Source: Malurus cyaneus samueli
Lineage: Eukaryota > Chordata > Aves > Passeriformes > Maluridae
Assembly (NCBI GenBank): GCA_009741485.1
Contig: CM019214.1
Coordinates: 25,258,522-25,322,521 of the forward strand
Direction: 5' to 3'
Length of the DNA stretch: 64,000 nucleotides
In this document: in pieces, positions 24,496 to 36,184 of the stretch
Layout of the letters: each line of letters opens with the position of its first letter
How positions within the stretch are numbered: the first letter of the stretch is position 1
Made by a program: the position numbers and the translations under genes
The notes under the pieces: model-generated
Seen by the model: the letters and a program-made list of their open reading frames with translations, nothing else
What the model was told of the DNA's origin: nothing
The model's database searches: none

Positions 24496-24753
24496 GGGTT
24501 GGTCTCAGGCTGGGCCAGGGGAGGCTCAGGGTGGACACCAGGAGGAATTTGCCCATGGAAAGGGTGTTCAGGCCTTGGCAGGGGCTGCCCAGGGAGCTTT
24601 GGAGTCCCCATCCCTGGAGGTGTCCCAGGAAGGGCTGGAGGTGGCACTGAGTGCTCTGGCTGGGGACAAGGTGGGCATCGGGCACAGCTGGCACTCCATG
24701 GGCTGGGAGGGCTTTTCCACCCTCAGGGATCCAGGGATTCTGTGATTCCATGA
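24496..24753 (+). repeat. CR1 LINE 3' end, second subfamily
   Basis: Begins 'ttggtctcaggctgggccaggggaggctc' and ends 'gggattctgtgattcc'. It is very close in sequence to the copies at 36185 and 54640, so it is relatively recent. Confidence 0.92.
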
Positions 24754-25194
24754 CCAAAGCTCCACTCCTTTCCCTTCCCTCCTCAGCATTCCTTCCCACA
24801 CTCCTCTCAGCAGTGACCCCCTGAACTCTGCCCTGTACAGTCAGTTTACTGGAACTGGCTCAGCCTCACATCGTGAGGGGTTCCAGCGCAGACTGCCAAG
24901 CGCTGGCTGTGCCCATCCCAGCTGTGCTCCTGGGAAAGCTCTTGCTCTTTTCTTAAAGATGGGAAAACAGATGAAAGCTCCTCTCACCCCTCCCCACACA
25001 CAGCAATACCCACGTGTCTGGGAAAGGGAATGAAGCAGAAAACCAGCAAGAGCGGCTTGGTGGGAGGATGGTATGGAGACATCCCTGTGGGAAGCTCAGT
25101 GTGGGCAAATTTTGGGGCACAAATCAGAGGAACTGTAAGATGTGGAGCATATATGGTAAAATGAAATAATCTCACACTGTGTAATAGGTGTGTG
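24754..25194. other. Noncoding spacer
   Basis: Unique sequence between two CR1 copies. No coding frame or RNA gene is recognised. Confidence 0.5.
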
Positions 25195-25352
25195 GGTGAT
25201 TCAAGCAAGTCGTGGCTGCCCCATCCCTACAAGGGCTCAGGGCCAGGTTGGAGCAACCTGCTCTAGTGGAAGGTGCTCCTGCCTGTGGCACGAGTGAAAC
25301 GGGATGGGCTTTAAGGCTCCTCCCCACCCAAACTAGTCTGGAATTGTATTCT
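25195..25352 (+). repeat. CR1 LINE 3' end
   Basis: Diverged copy ('caagtcgtggctgccccatccctacaagggctcagggccagg' to 'cccacccaaactagtctggaattg'). Confidence 0.8.
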
Positions 25353-25909
25353 GTTGAGCAAACTACAGGATCCTCCAGTTTGCCATCCCGCCTCAAAGAC
25401 TGGCTATTAATGGCCATTTAGGAAGGTCATTTTCAGTTTATCATTCCCTTGGCACAGGTCCCAGCATCTGGCAATCATTTCAGAGGTGTCCTGAGCATGA
25501 GGCAGCACCTCAGCCATCCAGTCTCACAGGAAACAAAGAATCTCTCACCTATGGACTTGTCTGCTCATTTTACATACACTCTGGGATCCTACAGCATCCA
25601 GCAGTGATGAGTTCCATAATTCCATTATAAGCTCATTTTAAAAAGTACATTTTTACTTGTTTAAAATCATAGAAAGGTTTGGTGGGGACCTCAAATATCT
25701 ATTTATAAATATTCTTAAATATATCTTTAATATGCCTGACACTTTCAGGGTGTGTTCTCCCCTTCCTGGTTCACGCAGTGTGAGTAAAGCTGAATAACGA
25801 TTCCATAAGGATCATGCCCTCCCCATTTGTTATCTTACAGACCTTTCCTGTATTGCTTTATTGTCTCTGCTCAGGGCTGAAAACTCCTTGTCTGACAGTC
25901 TCCATTTGG
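25353..25909. other. Noncoding, AT-rich
   Basis: 25620-25740 is strongly AT-rich (TATTTATAAATATTC). No gene is recognised. Confidence 0.5.
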
Positions 25910-26003
25910 GCTGGGTGACAAGGTGGGCATTGGGCACAGCTTGGACTCAGTGGGTTGGGAGGGCTTTTCCAACCTCTGGGATCCTGGGATTCTCTGATTG
26001 ATC
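25910..26003 (+). repeat. CR1 LINE 3' tip, second subfamily
   Basis: 'gggctgggtgacaaggtgggcattgggcac' to 'ggattctctgattg'. Only about 95 bp. Confidence 0.85.
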
Positions 26004-26689
26004 ACCTTATGAGCAACAGGGTGACCTCAACACAGACCATGGAAGGAATCACAGAGACAGATGCTCCCACTCCAGCCCAGGCACCTTCTTTTCCTGCAGT
26101 TTATGGTGAGGTGAGGGCACTAGGGCTGCTCCAGGAGAGAAATGGTGCCTTTAATTGAAATCACCACAGAACCCCGGGTAAAGCCAAGGGGACTCAGCCA
26201 ATTTCCTGTGCTGCCGTGGGGACATACAGGAGCCCCACAGCCCCCACAGCCCATCCTGCCAAAATGAATGAATGAGCTCTTCAGGGGCAAACATTGACAC
26301 AGTTAATGCCTGACTTGGTCCATCAGGGAAATATCCCAGCGCGGGGCTCAGAAAATGCAGAGGGCACAGGGAGTGGGGCTGCACAGGCAGCAGACTCCGC
26401 TTTTAGTGCGCGGGATGGAAAATCAAACAGTCCAGAGACATCTGCAAACAGCGGGTTTTGCTCGCCCATATTGAACAGAGCTGGCAGAGAGGTTTAGAGG
26501 CATGGCCTGTGTGCCCCTGGGGAAATAAAAACTCGGAGCAGACATTTCCAGCAGCTCCCAAACCTCTGCCAGGCAGGAAAGTGCTGCCTGAGGGCTGCAA
26601 ATGAAAGAGAACTGAAGCTCTTAGAGAGTGTCCAAAGGAGGGACACTCTCTAAGGATGGGGAAGGGTCTGGAGGGGCCACACGAGGTCA

Positions 26690-27040
26690 CTTGGTCAATT
26701 GAGCCTGGAGGAGCCTGAGGGCAGAGCTCCCCGGGGCTGCAGCTCCTCCAGAGGGGCAGCACAGGGACAGCTCCGATCTCTGCTCTGGGACAGGAACGGA
26801 GCGGCAGGGCAGGGAGCTGGAGAGCAGGGAAAGGTTCTCTGTCCCCAGAGGGTGCTGGCACTGCCCAGGCTCCCCAGGGAACGGGCACGGCCCCGAGGCT
26901 GCAGAGCTCCAGGAGCGTTTGGACAGCGCTGCCAGGGATGCCAGGTGGGATTGCTGGGGGGCTGGGCAGGGACAGGGGTGGCACTGGGTGATCCTGGGAG
27001 TCCCTTCCTGCTCAGGGTATTCTGTGATTCTGTGATTCTA
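26690..27040 (+). repeat. CR1 LINE 3' end with intact terminal octamer tail
   Basis: 350-bp copy of a variant subfamily ('ctgcagctcctccagaggggcagcacagggacagc'). It ends at 27019-27039 in two and a half copies of ATTCTGTG, the diagnostic 3' terminus of CR1. This gives the best anchor in the window for calling the whole family CR1. Confidence 0.93.
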
Positions 27041-27559
27041 AACTGCAGGTGGGATGCTGTAAATTTACCCTAATGGAGAAGGATCATCAGGCAAAGCTGT
27101 GACACTCCCTGCTGCTGGGTGATGCCCGATACCCAAACTCAGCTCCACTCTTGGAGAAATATCACTCACAATCGTGGCTGGTACCTCCTCGAGCTCCCCA
27201 TTCCCAGCATGGCTCTGTCAGGAACAGCTGGCAGAGGAGAGGGCACAACATTACCTGTGGAGAGACCACTGCTCTGCCAAAGCAACAAAAAGTATCACTG
27301 AAAAGCCTGCTTTGATTTCTGGGGTGTTTCTGGGTGCCCAAAACGGGTCAGATGGATCAGGTGCTTGCCAGGAACAGGGACAGCTGTGGTCTGCTCTGCA
27401 GGAGGATTTCCTTCCTAGAAAGAATTAATTTCAGGGTTTCTAGATTGCCTGGCCACATCTGGATCAATAAAACGGGGTCAAGGCGCATGAATGGTGCAGG
27501 AATTTCACATCTGCCTTCACCCTGTTTCACAAAGTTCAAAGAGACTGAAATTCCAGAAT
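27041..27559. other. Noncoding spacer
   Basis: Unique sequence. The open frames are short and without recognisable domains. Confidence 0.5.
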
Positions 27560-27708
27560 ATGGAATCATAGAATTCCAGATTGGTTTGGGATGGGAGGGA
27601 CCTTAAAGCTCACCCTGTTCTAGCCCCTGCCATGGGCCAGAGACACCTTCCACTCTCCCAGGGTGCTCCAAGGTCTCTCCAATATAGCCTTAGACACTTC
27701 CAGAGATA
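27560..27708 (-). repeat. CR1 LINE 3' end
   Basis: Reverse-oriented 'ggaatcatagaattccagattggtttgggatgggag' to 'ttagacacttccagag'. About 150 bp. Confidence 0.88.
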
Positions 27709-28147
27709 TAATTCTGAAAAGACTCTGTGTTTTGATCTCCTCAACAGATTTTATGTTCTACAGTTTGAAGTAGTTTTCATTCTCATGAAGTCAAATGCAT
27801 CCATTCTCCTTTATCACTTTGCTGTAATGGGATTTTTGGAAAATATTGTACCAGGCATCTCAGTAACAGTGTGAGGAAATGAGGGCAGAGCTGTGAGGAA
27901 GGGCAGTAACAACATTATGCTGCAATTCTGCAATGATTTCTTCAAAATAAATCACTGGGATGTCATCAAACTGGTCAAAATTCAATCTGGCAAAACATTA
28001 TCAGATTATTCTGCTTCCAGAAGGGATGGGAGAAAGATCCAGGGGAATTTATAACTGATAGATGAGCAACAGTGATGCTGAGTGAACTCAGAACCTTGTG
28101 CTGCTCATGGATGGAAGGTTTCGTGTTGGTGTCACAGAGCAGTTGCA
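27709..28147. other. Noncoding, AT-rich
   Basis: Nothing recognisable; no coding frame with domain content. Confidence 0.5.
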
Positions 28148-28335
28148 CCTCTTGGGGGGACCTTGTGGCTCTGCACAACTCCCTGACAGGAGGAGGCAGC
28201 CGGGGGGGTCGGGCTCTGCTCCAGGGAACAGGGACAGGAGGAGAGGGAACGGCCTCAGGCTGGGCCAGGGGAGGCTCAGGGTGGAGACTGGGAGAATTCC
28301 CAATGGAAAGGGCAGTCCAGCTTGGCACAGTGCCC
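28148..28335 (+). repeat. CR1 internal-3' fragment lacking its 3' end
   Basis: Matches the middle of the second subfamily ('ggggaccttgtggctctgcacaactccctgacagg' to 'aatggaaagggcagtccagcttggcac'). It stops before the 3' tail that every ordinary CR1 insertion keeps, so the 3' part was removed after insertion. Confidence 0.85.
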
Positions 28336-29430
28336 AGGGCAAAAGCTAAAATGCATGCAGTTTATTTCTGCATCACCTATAGAGCTATAAACACTTCCTA
28401 TGGTCCCACCCACCAGAAGAAACCTAAAATGAAGCCATTTTAGGATCTGGGATGCGGGTCTGCAGTTAGGATTTGGTTTGAAGTTTCCTTGTTTGAAGGG
28501 GCAGAGCATTTCAGCTCACCTTAGAGCAGAAGAGCTCCACCGCTCCATGGACCACACCAAGGCACCATCTCCTGCCATGGAGCTTGCACTCCAAAAGTAG
28601 CCCCGAATTTGGGACACTCAGTGCAGATCTGGGAAGACTCAGAAGCTTCATTTTTTGAGTTTTTCCTCATAATTTGAAAAGCCCTATATCCCTTCATACT
28701 GCCCCACATTATGTACTTACAACATCCCGTTCATTCTGGCCTCATCCATGGCCTGCTGCATTCCCAGGGCTCAGATTAACGTATGGAAGCTGTTTACCCA
28801 GAGCCAGGGGCTGCTCTGTCTGGTGATGTGGATATGGAGGCGTAAACAGAGGATTTTGTGTTCTAAAGCTAGGTCAGAACATTAGTCCATGGCCAATTCC
28901 CAAGACAGAACAAACTTTCCCAACGAACGTGTGACCCCCGCAAGGATCACCCCATTCATGTTGGTTTACAAGAAAGTTCCCTGGACTTTCACAGGACAAA
29001 TCCCAAGATGGAGATGAAGAGGAGTTCAGTGGCTGCTCCTAAAAACAATAAAAAGGAAAAATAGTTTGGTGGAATGCACTGGAACATCCCAGATCAGGGA
29101 TATTTCAGAGTTGGTCTCCTTAACTCCTTTAACTCCTTTAACTCCTTAGGACTCATTTTTTATGTCTTGCAGAACAGATGAAGTTTTATTGGTAAGAAAA
29201 TTGTGCTGCTGCTGCTGCAGAGACACTTCTCCCTTCCTGGGAAGAAAAGTGCTTCCAAATCCATTAACACAAACCCTGCTGAATCTCTGGTGGGGCTGTG
29301 GGGGTCACCTGATTCCAAAGGAATGTTGGACATAGGACTAAAGTTTCAGATTGGTACAAAACACCAATGTTGTTCAGAATAAGAATAAGATAAGGCAGTG
29401 TTGTTTATTCATCATCATCATCATCAAACG
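28336..29430. other. Noncoding with small simple repeats
   Basis: Contains a 10-bp tandem repeat ((A)CTCCTTTAA, about 3.5 copies, 29117-29150) and an (ATC)n run of six (29410-29427). No gene is recognised. Confidence 0.5.
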
Positions 29431-29800
29431 GTTTGGGTTGAAACAGACCTTAAAGCCCACCCAGTGCCACCCCTGCCATGACAGGGACACCTCCCACTGT
29501 CCCAGGCTGCTCCCAGCCCCAATGTCCAGCCTGGCCTTGGGCACTCAAAGGGATCCAGGGGCAGCCACAGCTTCTCTGGGGCACCCTGTGTCAGGGCCTG
29601 CTCCCACCCTCCCAGGGAACAATTCCTGCCCAATATCCCATCTGTCCGCCCCTGGCACTGGGAAGCCATTCCCTGGCCCGTCCCTGCAGCCCTTGTCCCC
29701 AGTCCCTCTCCAGCTCTCCTGGATCCCTTCAGGCCCTGGCAGAGGCTCTGAGCTCTCCCTGGATCCTTCCCTTCCCCAGATGAGCTCTCTCAGCCTGGCT
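29431..29800 (-). repeat. CR1 LINE 3' end, young subfamily
   Basis: Reverse-oriented copy starting next to the (ATC)n run and reaching 'tgagctctccctggatccttcccttccccag'. It differs from its relatives at 15938, 38363 and 50752 by only scattered changes. Confidence 0.93.
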
Positions 29801-30325
29801 CCAGAGCAGAAGTTTCCTATCCCTTTGAGCACCCATAGAGCTCCTGAACTAATCCACGTGTGCCAGTGCTGCTGTGAAGGGCAATGTCGACAGCTCACAC
29901 TGTTTGCTGGCAAAATGGAATTTTGGGATGGCAGATACAGTGTGCAGGTCCAGGGCAGAGGAAATTCAGGCGGGGAAAGGCAGTGACAGCTGGAAAGCAC
30001 TTGTAGAAAACTTGGTCTGTCCATTATTGCTTTGGGCGCTGCTGTGGAAAGTCAAACAGAGCAAAGCAAACAGTGAATGCTGGGAAGACTCGTGGTGCTG
30101 TCAATGATTAAATGAAGGCAGTGAATTGCTGTGAGTTGGGAACAGCTGGAGAGCAGCCAGGTTTGGGGGGAGCTGTCAGGATGGGAGCGCAGGAGAGCCC
30201 TGAGGGAGCGCAGGGCATGATCCATGTCCTGGGTAACCCCACAGCGAGGGCAGCAGGGCAAGGGAGGGGACACTGCCCCTCTGCTCTGCTCTCATCGAGT
30301 GTGTGTCTGGCTCTCAGAGCCCCAA
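29801..30325. other. Noncoding spacer
   Basis: Unique sequence with no recognised gene. From about 30300 it grades into the internal part of the next CR1. Confidence 0.45.
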
Positions 30326-30625
30326 CATAGGGACATGGAGCTGCTGGAGAGAGTCCAAAGGGGACATGGAGCTGCTCCAGGGCTGGAGACCCTCTGGAGC
30401 CAGAGACAGCTGGGGGTGCTGAGGGTGGGCAGGCCCTGGCACAGGGTGCCCAGAGAAGCTGTGGCTGCCCCTGGATCCCTTTGAGTGCCCAAGGCCAGGC
30501 TGGACATTGGGGCTGGGAGCAGCCTGGGACAGTGGGAGGTGTCCCTGCCATGGCAGGGGTGGCACTGGATGGGCTTTAAGGTGTCTCCCAACCCAAACCG
30601 ATCTGGGATTCTGTGGTTTCCCTTT
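30326..30625 (+). repeat. CR1 LINE 3' end, young subfamily
   Basis: Starts in 'gggacatggagctgctggagagagtcc' (the block repeats once at 30360) and carries the same roughly 115-bp core as five other copies. Ends 'ccaacccaaaccgatctgggattctgtgg'. The duplicated start suggests a small internal rearrangement. Confidence 0.92.
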
Positions 30626-31672
30626 CTCTTTCTCCTCCTGGTCCATTCTGCTATTTGCATGAGGAGCGGGGTGGGCTCAGATATCCCAGAGGAGGAGGCC
30701 AGCCCAAGGAAAGGCTCAAGGTACTGCTGTGGAGGCAGAAAGGAGGAAAGGGCCTGGCTTGACCCTGCAGGCAGGACAAAATCACAGGGATTTTCATTGC
30801 AGGGAGGATTATTTTACACAATTCCAGGTGTGGTTAATCAGGAGGGATTGCCTTGGGATGGGGTGGAGGCTCCTCGGTGAGCACTGGATGCTCTGAGAGG
30901 GGCAGCTCAGCAGCCCAGGTATGAACCATGTCCCTGATGCATCTCAAGTATACCTAAGGGAGCGTGGTCAGGCACAACAGCCCCATACATCACACGATGC
31001 CTTTGGATGGCACTGCACACCCAGGGCACCCTGGAGCTCTGCTCAGAGCAGCCTGTCCTCATAACCTGGGAGGTGGGAGAGATTTTTCTGATGTCCCCAA
31101 AAGTGTTAGATGATACTGTGAGACAGGAAAAGCCACACACTGCCCTTGCAGACCCTTGAAGGAGACCTCAGTCGGATTTCTGGGTTTGAGTCCACAGGCC
31201 ACCAGTTCCTGTCTCTGTAACTGCAAAGATGTGACTCACACTGGTTGTACAATGAAAGCTGAGTCTCAGATGATCACACAGCTCTGGGAACTGAGAGTTT
31301 CATATCCTGGACTGAACAGGGATATTGCAAATACAATTACAAGGCCGGTAACACTGTCCATATTTCTGCAGAGAGCAGTTCCCCTTTTAGCAGTGAATTC
31401 CAGTGAAAACCTGCTCCCAGCAGCCTTGTCTCCCCCAGCTGCAGGGAGGGCAGTTTTGCCCTGTCAGAGAGCGGGGCACCCCAGAATGGGAGAGGGATAG
31501 TGTGGATTGCCATGACCCATCGCTCCATGGGGAGGAGCAGAGCTGTGCTGTGCTGCAGAGAGGTGACACGGATGGGAAGGAGCAGGAGGTGTTTTCTCCT
31601 GGAGAGGATATTGCCCATGAGCAACCAGTCTGGAGAGGAACAGGAGCAGACTGGCACTGGGGCACTCTGGAC
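30626..31672. other. Noncoding 3' flank of the third OR
   Basis: No coding frame with domain content. Frames reading into 31673-32665 on the + strand are antisense to the receptor. Confidence 0.5.
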
Positions 31673-32629
31673 CTAAGCCAGCTGCTGGGTCCCTCTCCGG
31701 CAGAGCAGGATGAGGATCCTCCTGCGGATCTGCTTTGTTTTCCAGCTGTACACGAGGGGATTCAGGACAGGGGGGACCAGCAGATAGACATCAGCCAGGA
31801 GCGTGTGGGTGAGGGGGGGCAAGTGCCTCCCAAACCTGTGGATGACAGAGAGGCTGATGAGGGGGATGTAGAAGATGAGGACGGCACAGAGGTGGGAAAT
31901 GCAGGTGCTGAAGGCTTTGGCTCGCGCCTCCAGGGACACGGTGCCCAGGATGGTCCTGAGGATGAGCACGTAGGACAGGATGATGGCCAGCAAGTCCAGG
32001 CCCTTGGTGAGGATCACGGCGCTCAGCCCGTACCAGTTGCTGGGCCAGACGTCCCCACAGGCCAGCCTCAGCATGTCCTGGTGCAGGCAGAAGGAGTGGG
32101 ACAGCACACGGGAGCGGCAGAAAGGCATCCCTGCCATGAGGATGGCCACGGGCAGCACCATGCTGACGCCCCGCAGCACGATCAGCACCCCTGCCCTGGC
32201 CACCAGGGAGCTGCTCAGCACGGAGCCGTAGCGCAGCGGGTGGCAGATGGCCACGAAGCGGTCGAAGGCCATGGCCACCAGCACCCCAGACTCGATGGCC
32301 GAGAAGGTGTGGATGAAGTACATCTGGGCCAGGCACGCCCGGAAAGGCAGCGAGAGGGCGGGCACGCAGAACACGGGCAGCACGGTGGGCAGCGTGCACA
32401 GGGACAGCCCCAGGTCTGCCAGCGCCAGCAGGGACAGCAGGCAGCACATGGGGCTGTGCAGGGCGGGCTCGCTCCTCAGGGTCCAGAGCAGGCTGCAGTT
32501 CCCCAGCAGCATGAGCACGTACAGGCAGCACAGGGGCACTGCCACCCACCAGCCGCTCACCGGCACCCCAGGAATGCCCGTCAGGGTGAAGCTCAGGGGG
32601 CTCGACCCAGTCCTGTTGGAGGAGGACAT
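31673..32629 (-). CDS. Class I olfactory receptor, OR51-like
   Basis: Intact 318-residue intronless receptor. I start it at the ATG at 32629 (MSSSNRTG, N-glycosylation at N5) because the 50 residues that an upstream start would add show no OR similarity and would displace the extracellular N-terminus. Seen features are IPG near 19, TM1 GN at 43-44, a PMCC motif (normally PMY) near 60, C99 in TM3, DRF at 123-125 in MAFDRFVAICHPLRY, loop-2 cysteines around 171/181/191, LSY at 218-220, KAFSTC at 238-243, HRFG at 264-267, NPLVY at 290-294 and a basic tail (KTKQIRRRI). The family is OR51-type; the subfamily is uncertain. It is very GC-rich at third positions. TM2-TM3 is divergent (VFCVPALSLPFRACLAQ), but nothing essential is missing. 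Confidence 0.9.
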   Translation of the reverse strand: MSSSNRTGSSPLSFTLTGIPGVPVSGWWVAVPLCCLYVLMLLGNCSLLWTLRSEPALHSPMCCLLSLLALADLGLSLCTLPTVLPVFCVPALSLPFRACLAQMYFIHTFSAIESGVLVAMAFDRFVAICHPLRYGSVLSSSLVARAGVLIVLRGVSMVLPVAILMAGMPFCRSRVLSHSFCLHQDMLRLACGDVWPSNWYGLSAVILTKGLDLLAIILSYVLILRTILGTVSLEARAKAFSTCISHLCAVLIFYIPLISLSVIHRFGRHLPPLTHTLLADVYLLVPPVLNPLVYSWKTKQIRRRILILLCRRGTQQLA

Positions 32630-32807
32630 CTCACTGCTCCGATGATCCACGGGTCTGGAATTTAAAGCGTCTTGGAATAAAAACCCTGCTATGAGACACC
32701 CCAGCTGCCACAGGGTGGGGAGGACAGGCTCTGGGAGCCAAAACACCCTGAGCAGCTGCACTCGTTCAAGACATCCCATCGATCAGATGTGAGAAAGATT
32801 TCAGATC

Positions 32808-33042
32808 ATGATTTCTAATTTCTTAATAAATATTAGGAAGGGATTCTTCCCTGTAGGGTGGGCAGGCCCTGGCACAGGGTGCCCAGAGAAGCTGTGGCTG
32901 CCCCTGGATCCCTTTGAGTGCCCAAGGCCAGGCTGGACATTGGGGCTGGGAGCAGCCTGGGACAGTGGGAGGTGTCCCTGCCATGGCAGGAGCTTTAAAG
33001 TCCCTTCCAGCCCAAGGATTCCATGACTCTGTGATCAATGAA
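32808..33042 (+). repeat. CR1 LINE 3' end, young subfamily
   Basis: Core GGTGCCCAGAGAAGCTGTGG copy that ends 'ccaaggattccatgactctgtgatcaatg'. It starts in 'taaatattaggaagggattcttccct', so it is slightly longer than average. It lies 180 bp upstream of the OR start codon. Confidence 0.92.
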
Positions 33043-33700
33043 GGAAAACCCACAGTGGATCAGCCTCAGGATCACCATGGTCAGGGCTGTGCACAGCAGC
33101 GGACAGCAAGGGACAGCAGAGGGACATTTAAGTGTCTTTCCACCTGCAGTCCCCTTTAAACACCCAAATGTTCCGGAGATTTAGTGCTCAGCCCTTTGGG
33201 AGGTGCCCCAAAGCATCTCAGCAATGCAGACAAAAAACAGGCTGGGTGTTCCTGCCCGGGGTGAAGGAGAGGTGGGATGGAGCCCTGGAGATCACCCTGG
33301 GAATGGGGTTGGCTGTTCCCCACGGCAGCAGACTGAGCAGCCTTGGTCGTGCTGGTTCCTGCAGGGATGAGGCACCTGGCAGGGGAGGGGAGGGAAGATG
33401 GAGATGAAGGCAGGGAAAAGTCAGTGTTTGTGCTGAACCGAGTGTGGTGGGACTAGGAGAGATAACATCTCCCTCAGAGATGGGAACAGCCCCGTTTTGT
33501 GTGAGTCTGTGTCGATTCCTTTCCCTTTGCTTTCAGTTTGGCAAAGGCTGTGATGTTTTAGGGATATTTACCAACCAGACCTGCAGGTCAATTATCCAAA
33601 CCAGACCTGAGGGAAGGAAAACGCCTTTTGTGCTTCTCAGCTCCAACAAGACTAAATGGAAAAGAAGAAATTTGGAGACTCAAATAAGACAGAAAACCTG
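33043..33700. other. Noncoding, possible 5' region of the third OR
   Basis: Unique sequence upstream of the minus-strand receptor. No exon or promoter motif stands out. Confidence 0.45.
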
Positions 33701-34110
33701 AACCACAGAATCCCTGAAGCTGGAAAATGCAGCCCATGGAGTCCCAGCTGTGCCCAATGCCCACCTTGTGCCCAGCCCAGAGCACTCAGTGCCACCTCCA
33801 GCCCTTCCTGGGACACCTCCAGGGATGGGGACTCCAAAGTTCCCTGGGCAGCCCCTGCCAAGGCCTGAGCACCCTTTCCATGGGCAAATTCTTCCTGGTG
33901 TCCACCCTGAGCCTCCCCTGGCACAGCTTAAAGCCATTTCTATTTGTCCCATTCTTTGTTCCCTGGGAAGGTCCCCCCGGAGCCTCCTTTGCTCCAGGCT
34001 GAGCCCCTTTCCCAGCTCCCTCAGCCGCTCCTGGGGCTCCAGACCCTTCCCTAGCTACACTCCCTGCCCTGGACACGCTCCAGCCCCTCCAGGGCTCTCC
34101 TGCCCTGAGG
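33701..34110 (-). repeat. CR1 LINE 3' end, second subfamily, long copy
   Basis: Reverse-oriented 410-bp copy, from 'accacagaatccctgaagctggaaaatg' to 'cctggacacgctccagcccctccagggctc'. It is one of the longer second-subfamily copies and keeps the block that the 28148 copy also has. Confidence 0.93.
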
Positions 34111-34492
34111 GATACTGGACACTGAAGGTGAAATGATGTTTCATCTGCCCTGGAGCCATTGAAAACTCACCAGCAAATTCCCGGTGTGTCTCTGAGGGTC
34201 CTGGCAGCCGCTGTCTCTCCGGAGCAGCCTCAGCCCGGGGCAGGAGCTGCAGGGCTTGGCAAAAGGAGCTGGGGACAGGCAGGGGGGGATTTCCAGGGCA
34301 ATATTCCAAACAGGCTCTCTGCAAACACAGATACACCCAGTGCCTGTTAAAAACTCCTGAGCTGACAGTGACAGCAGCTCAGTTCTGCCCTCACCACAGC
34401 TGACCAGGGAAAACGTGAGTCTGATCATCTGGCAATGAACACTTTGTGCGTAACTGAGGAGCACAGATTGATTACAATTTGTCTCAGACTCA
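34111..34492. other. Noncoding spacer
   Basis: Unique sequence; no gene recognised. Confidence 0.5.
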
Positions 34493-34642
34493 TCACAGAA
34501 TCCCAGACTGGTTTGGGATGAAAGAGACCTTAAAGCACATCCCATTATAGCCCCTGCCAGGGCAGGGTCACGTCCCACTACCCCAGCTTGCTCCAAGCCC
34601 CGTCCAACCTGGCCTTGGAAATTTCCAGGGTTGGGGCAGCCA
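34493..34642 (-). repeat. CR1 LINE 3' end
   Basis: Reverse-oriented 'cacagaatcccagactggtttgggatgaaag' to 'tttccagggttggggcagcc'. About 150 bp, moderately diverged. Confidence 0.88.
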
Positions 34643-35572
34643 ACACTGATTCATGAACCACTGGAGAGAGAGAATAAGGGGAATTTGTAATTATTGACCA
34701 AAGTGGACTTTTAGGGTGCCTTTTCATCATCACAGAGTCAATACAGAAAGGTTTGAAGGGCCCATAAAAATCACCCAGATCCACCCCCGTGCCCCAAGCC
34801 CACCTGTGGATATGGAATCAAAAGGAATATTTAGCACAGCGATTTGCTCCCAGCACTTTCCTCACTCACTGTTTGCTGCTTCTGCCAGAGACTTCTGTAA
34901 ATTCTGCTTTGAATTAAGCCCCCACAGAAATTGCCCGTTCAGAGGTGCAACATCCCTGTCTCCTTCAGGCAGTCCTGTACTTACCCGGGTGACAGCAGAG
35001 GGCACAGGGAGGGGACCAGGGCCAGCCCTGCCAGCTCACACTGCTCAGAGGGCCGGGAAGCTGCATTTAACCAGCCACAAACCCCGTGGGGCTCCCCCAG
35101 GGACTCACAGCTCATGTCTTTCTCCTTCAGGGAGTGTGAGCACCACAGGAATCCTACAGGCTTTTCCGTGTCTTCTCTGAAAAGAACAGCACAGTGCAAA
35201 AATGAGCAGGAAGGGAGATTTGGGGCAGTAGATGGAGAAAAAAAAAATAGCAAAAAATGTGTACTCAGAAAATTGCCAAGATTTTACTCTGCTCTGTGAA
35301 AATTTTGCATTCTGGAAAGTCAAGTGGTCCAGCCCTGGTGCTCACCTGCCCCAGCTGCTCCCGTGCTGCTCCCTGATTCATACCAAGGCAGATTTTATAT
35401 CTGCCTATTTGCAGGTAAGTGTATAGTAAATTTAGATGGAGAGAGAGCGAGAGATACAGAGAAAGAGGGGGGATAAATACCAGGAGACAAGGATAAAAGG
35501 AAAATACCCAAAAGGTTTGGAAAAAAAGAGCACAGACCAAGAAATCAGTCAAAGGATTCCTAGAACCATCAG
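34643..35572. other. Noncoding spacer
   Basis: Contains a purine-rich stretch (35435-35475, GAGAGAGCGAGAGA). No gene recognised. Confidence 0.5.
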
Positions 35573-35642
35573 GGAATCACAGAATGGTTTGGGATGGAAG
35601 GGACCTTAAAGCTCATCTCCTTCCACTCCTCCTCACCATATT
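35573..35642 (-). repeat. CR1 LINE 3' tip
   Basis: Reverse-oriented 'gggaatcacagaatggtttgggatggaagggacc'. About 70 bp only. Confidence 0.8.
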
Positions 35643-35839
35643 CAAGCCTTCTTACTCATAATCAGAAATGGAATTTTGGCTTTTATTTTTTTGATAATGG
35701 GATAAATTTCACACACAGTGGGTCAGTGATGGGGTACAGAGTTGGACAGTGGGATGCTCCCATTGTCCACGACTGTGGGAGCTCCAGTTGCCTGCTCACA
35801 CCTTGGATGGGGCTCAGCCCTGGGGCTGGAGTGTTCCAG

Positions 35840-36160
35840 GGCCTAAAGGAACTCCAGGAGAGCTGGAGAGGGACTGGGGACAAGGGCTGGAGGGACAGGA
35901 GCCAGGGAATGGCTTCCCAGTGCCAGAGAGCAGGGCCAGATGGGATATTGGGCAGGAATTGCTCCCTGGGAGGGTGGGCAGGCCCTGGCACAGGGTGCCC
36001 AGAGAAGCTGTGGCTGCCCCTGGATCCCTTTGAGTGCCCAAGGCCAGGCTGGACATTGGGGCTGGGAGCAGCCTGGGACAGTGGGAGGTGTCCCTGCCAT
36101 GGCAGGGGTGGCACTGGGTGGGCTTTCAGACCCTCCCAAACCAAACCATTTTGTGATGCT
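35840..36160 (+). repeat. CR1 LINE 3' end, young subfamily
   Basis: Starts in 'ctccaggagagctggagaggg' and ends 'ccaaaccattttgtgatgctgtg'. First of two CR1 copies in tandem orientation immediately left of the OR fragment. Confidence 0.93.
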
Positions 36161-36184
36161 GTGTTAAAAGCAGGACGAGAGGAA

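Noticed and set aside
31403..32665. 420-codon + strand frame
   Set aside because: Antisense shadow of the intact OR on the minus strand; composition is Gln/His/Gly-rich with no domain.
31673..32779. Longer 368-residue form of the third OR
   Set aside because: The extra 50 N-terminal residues are non-OR in character; the internal ATG at 32629 gives a normal OR N-terminus with an N-glycosylation site.
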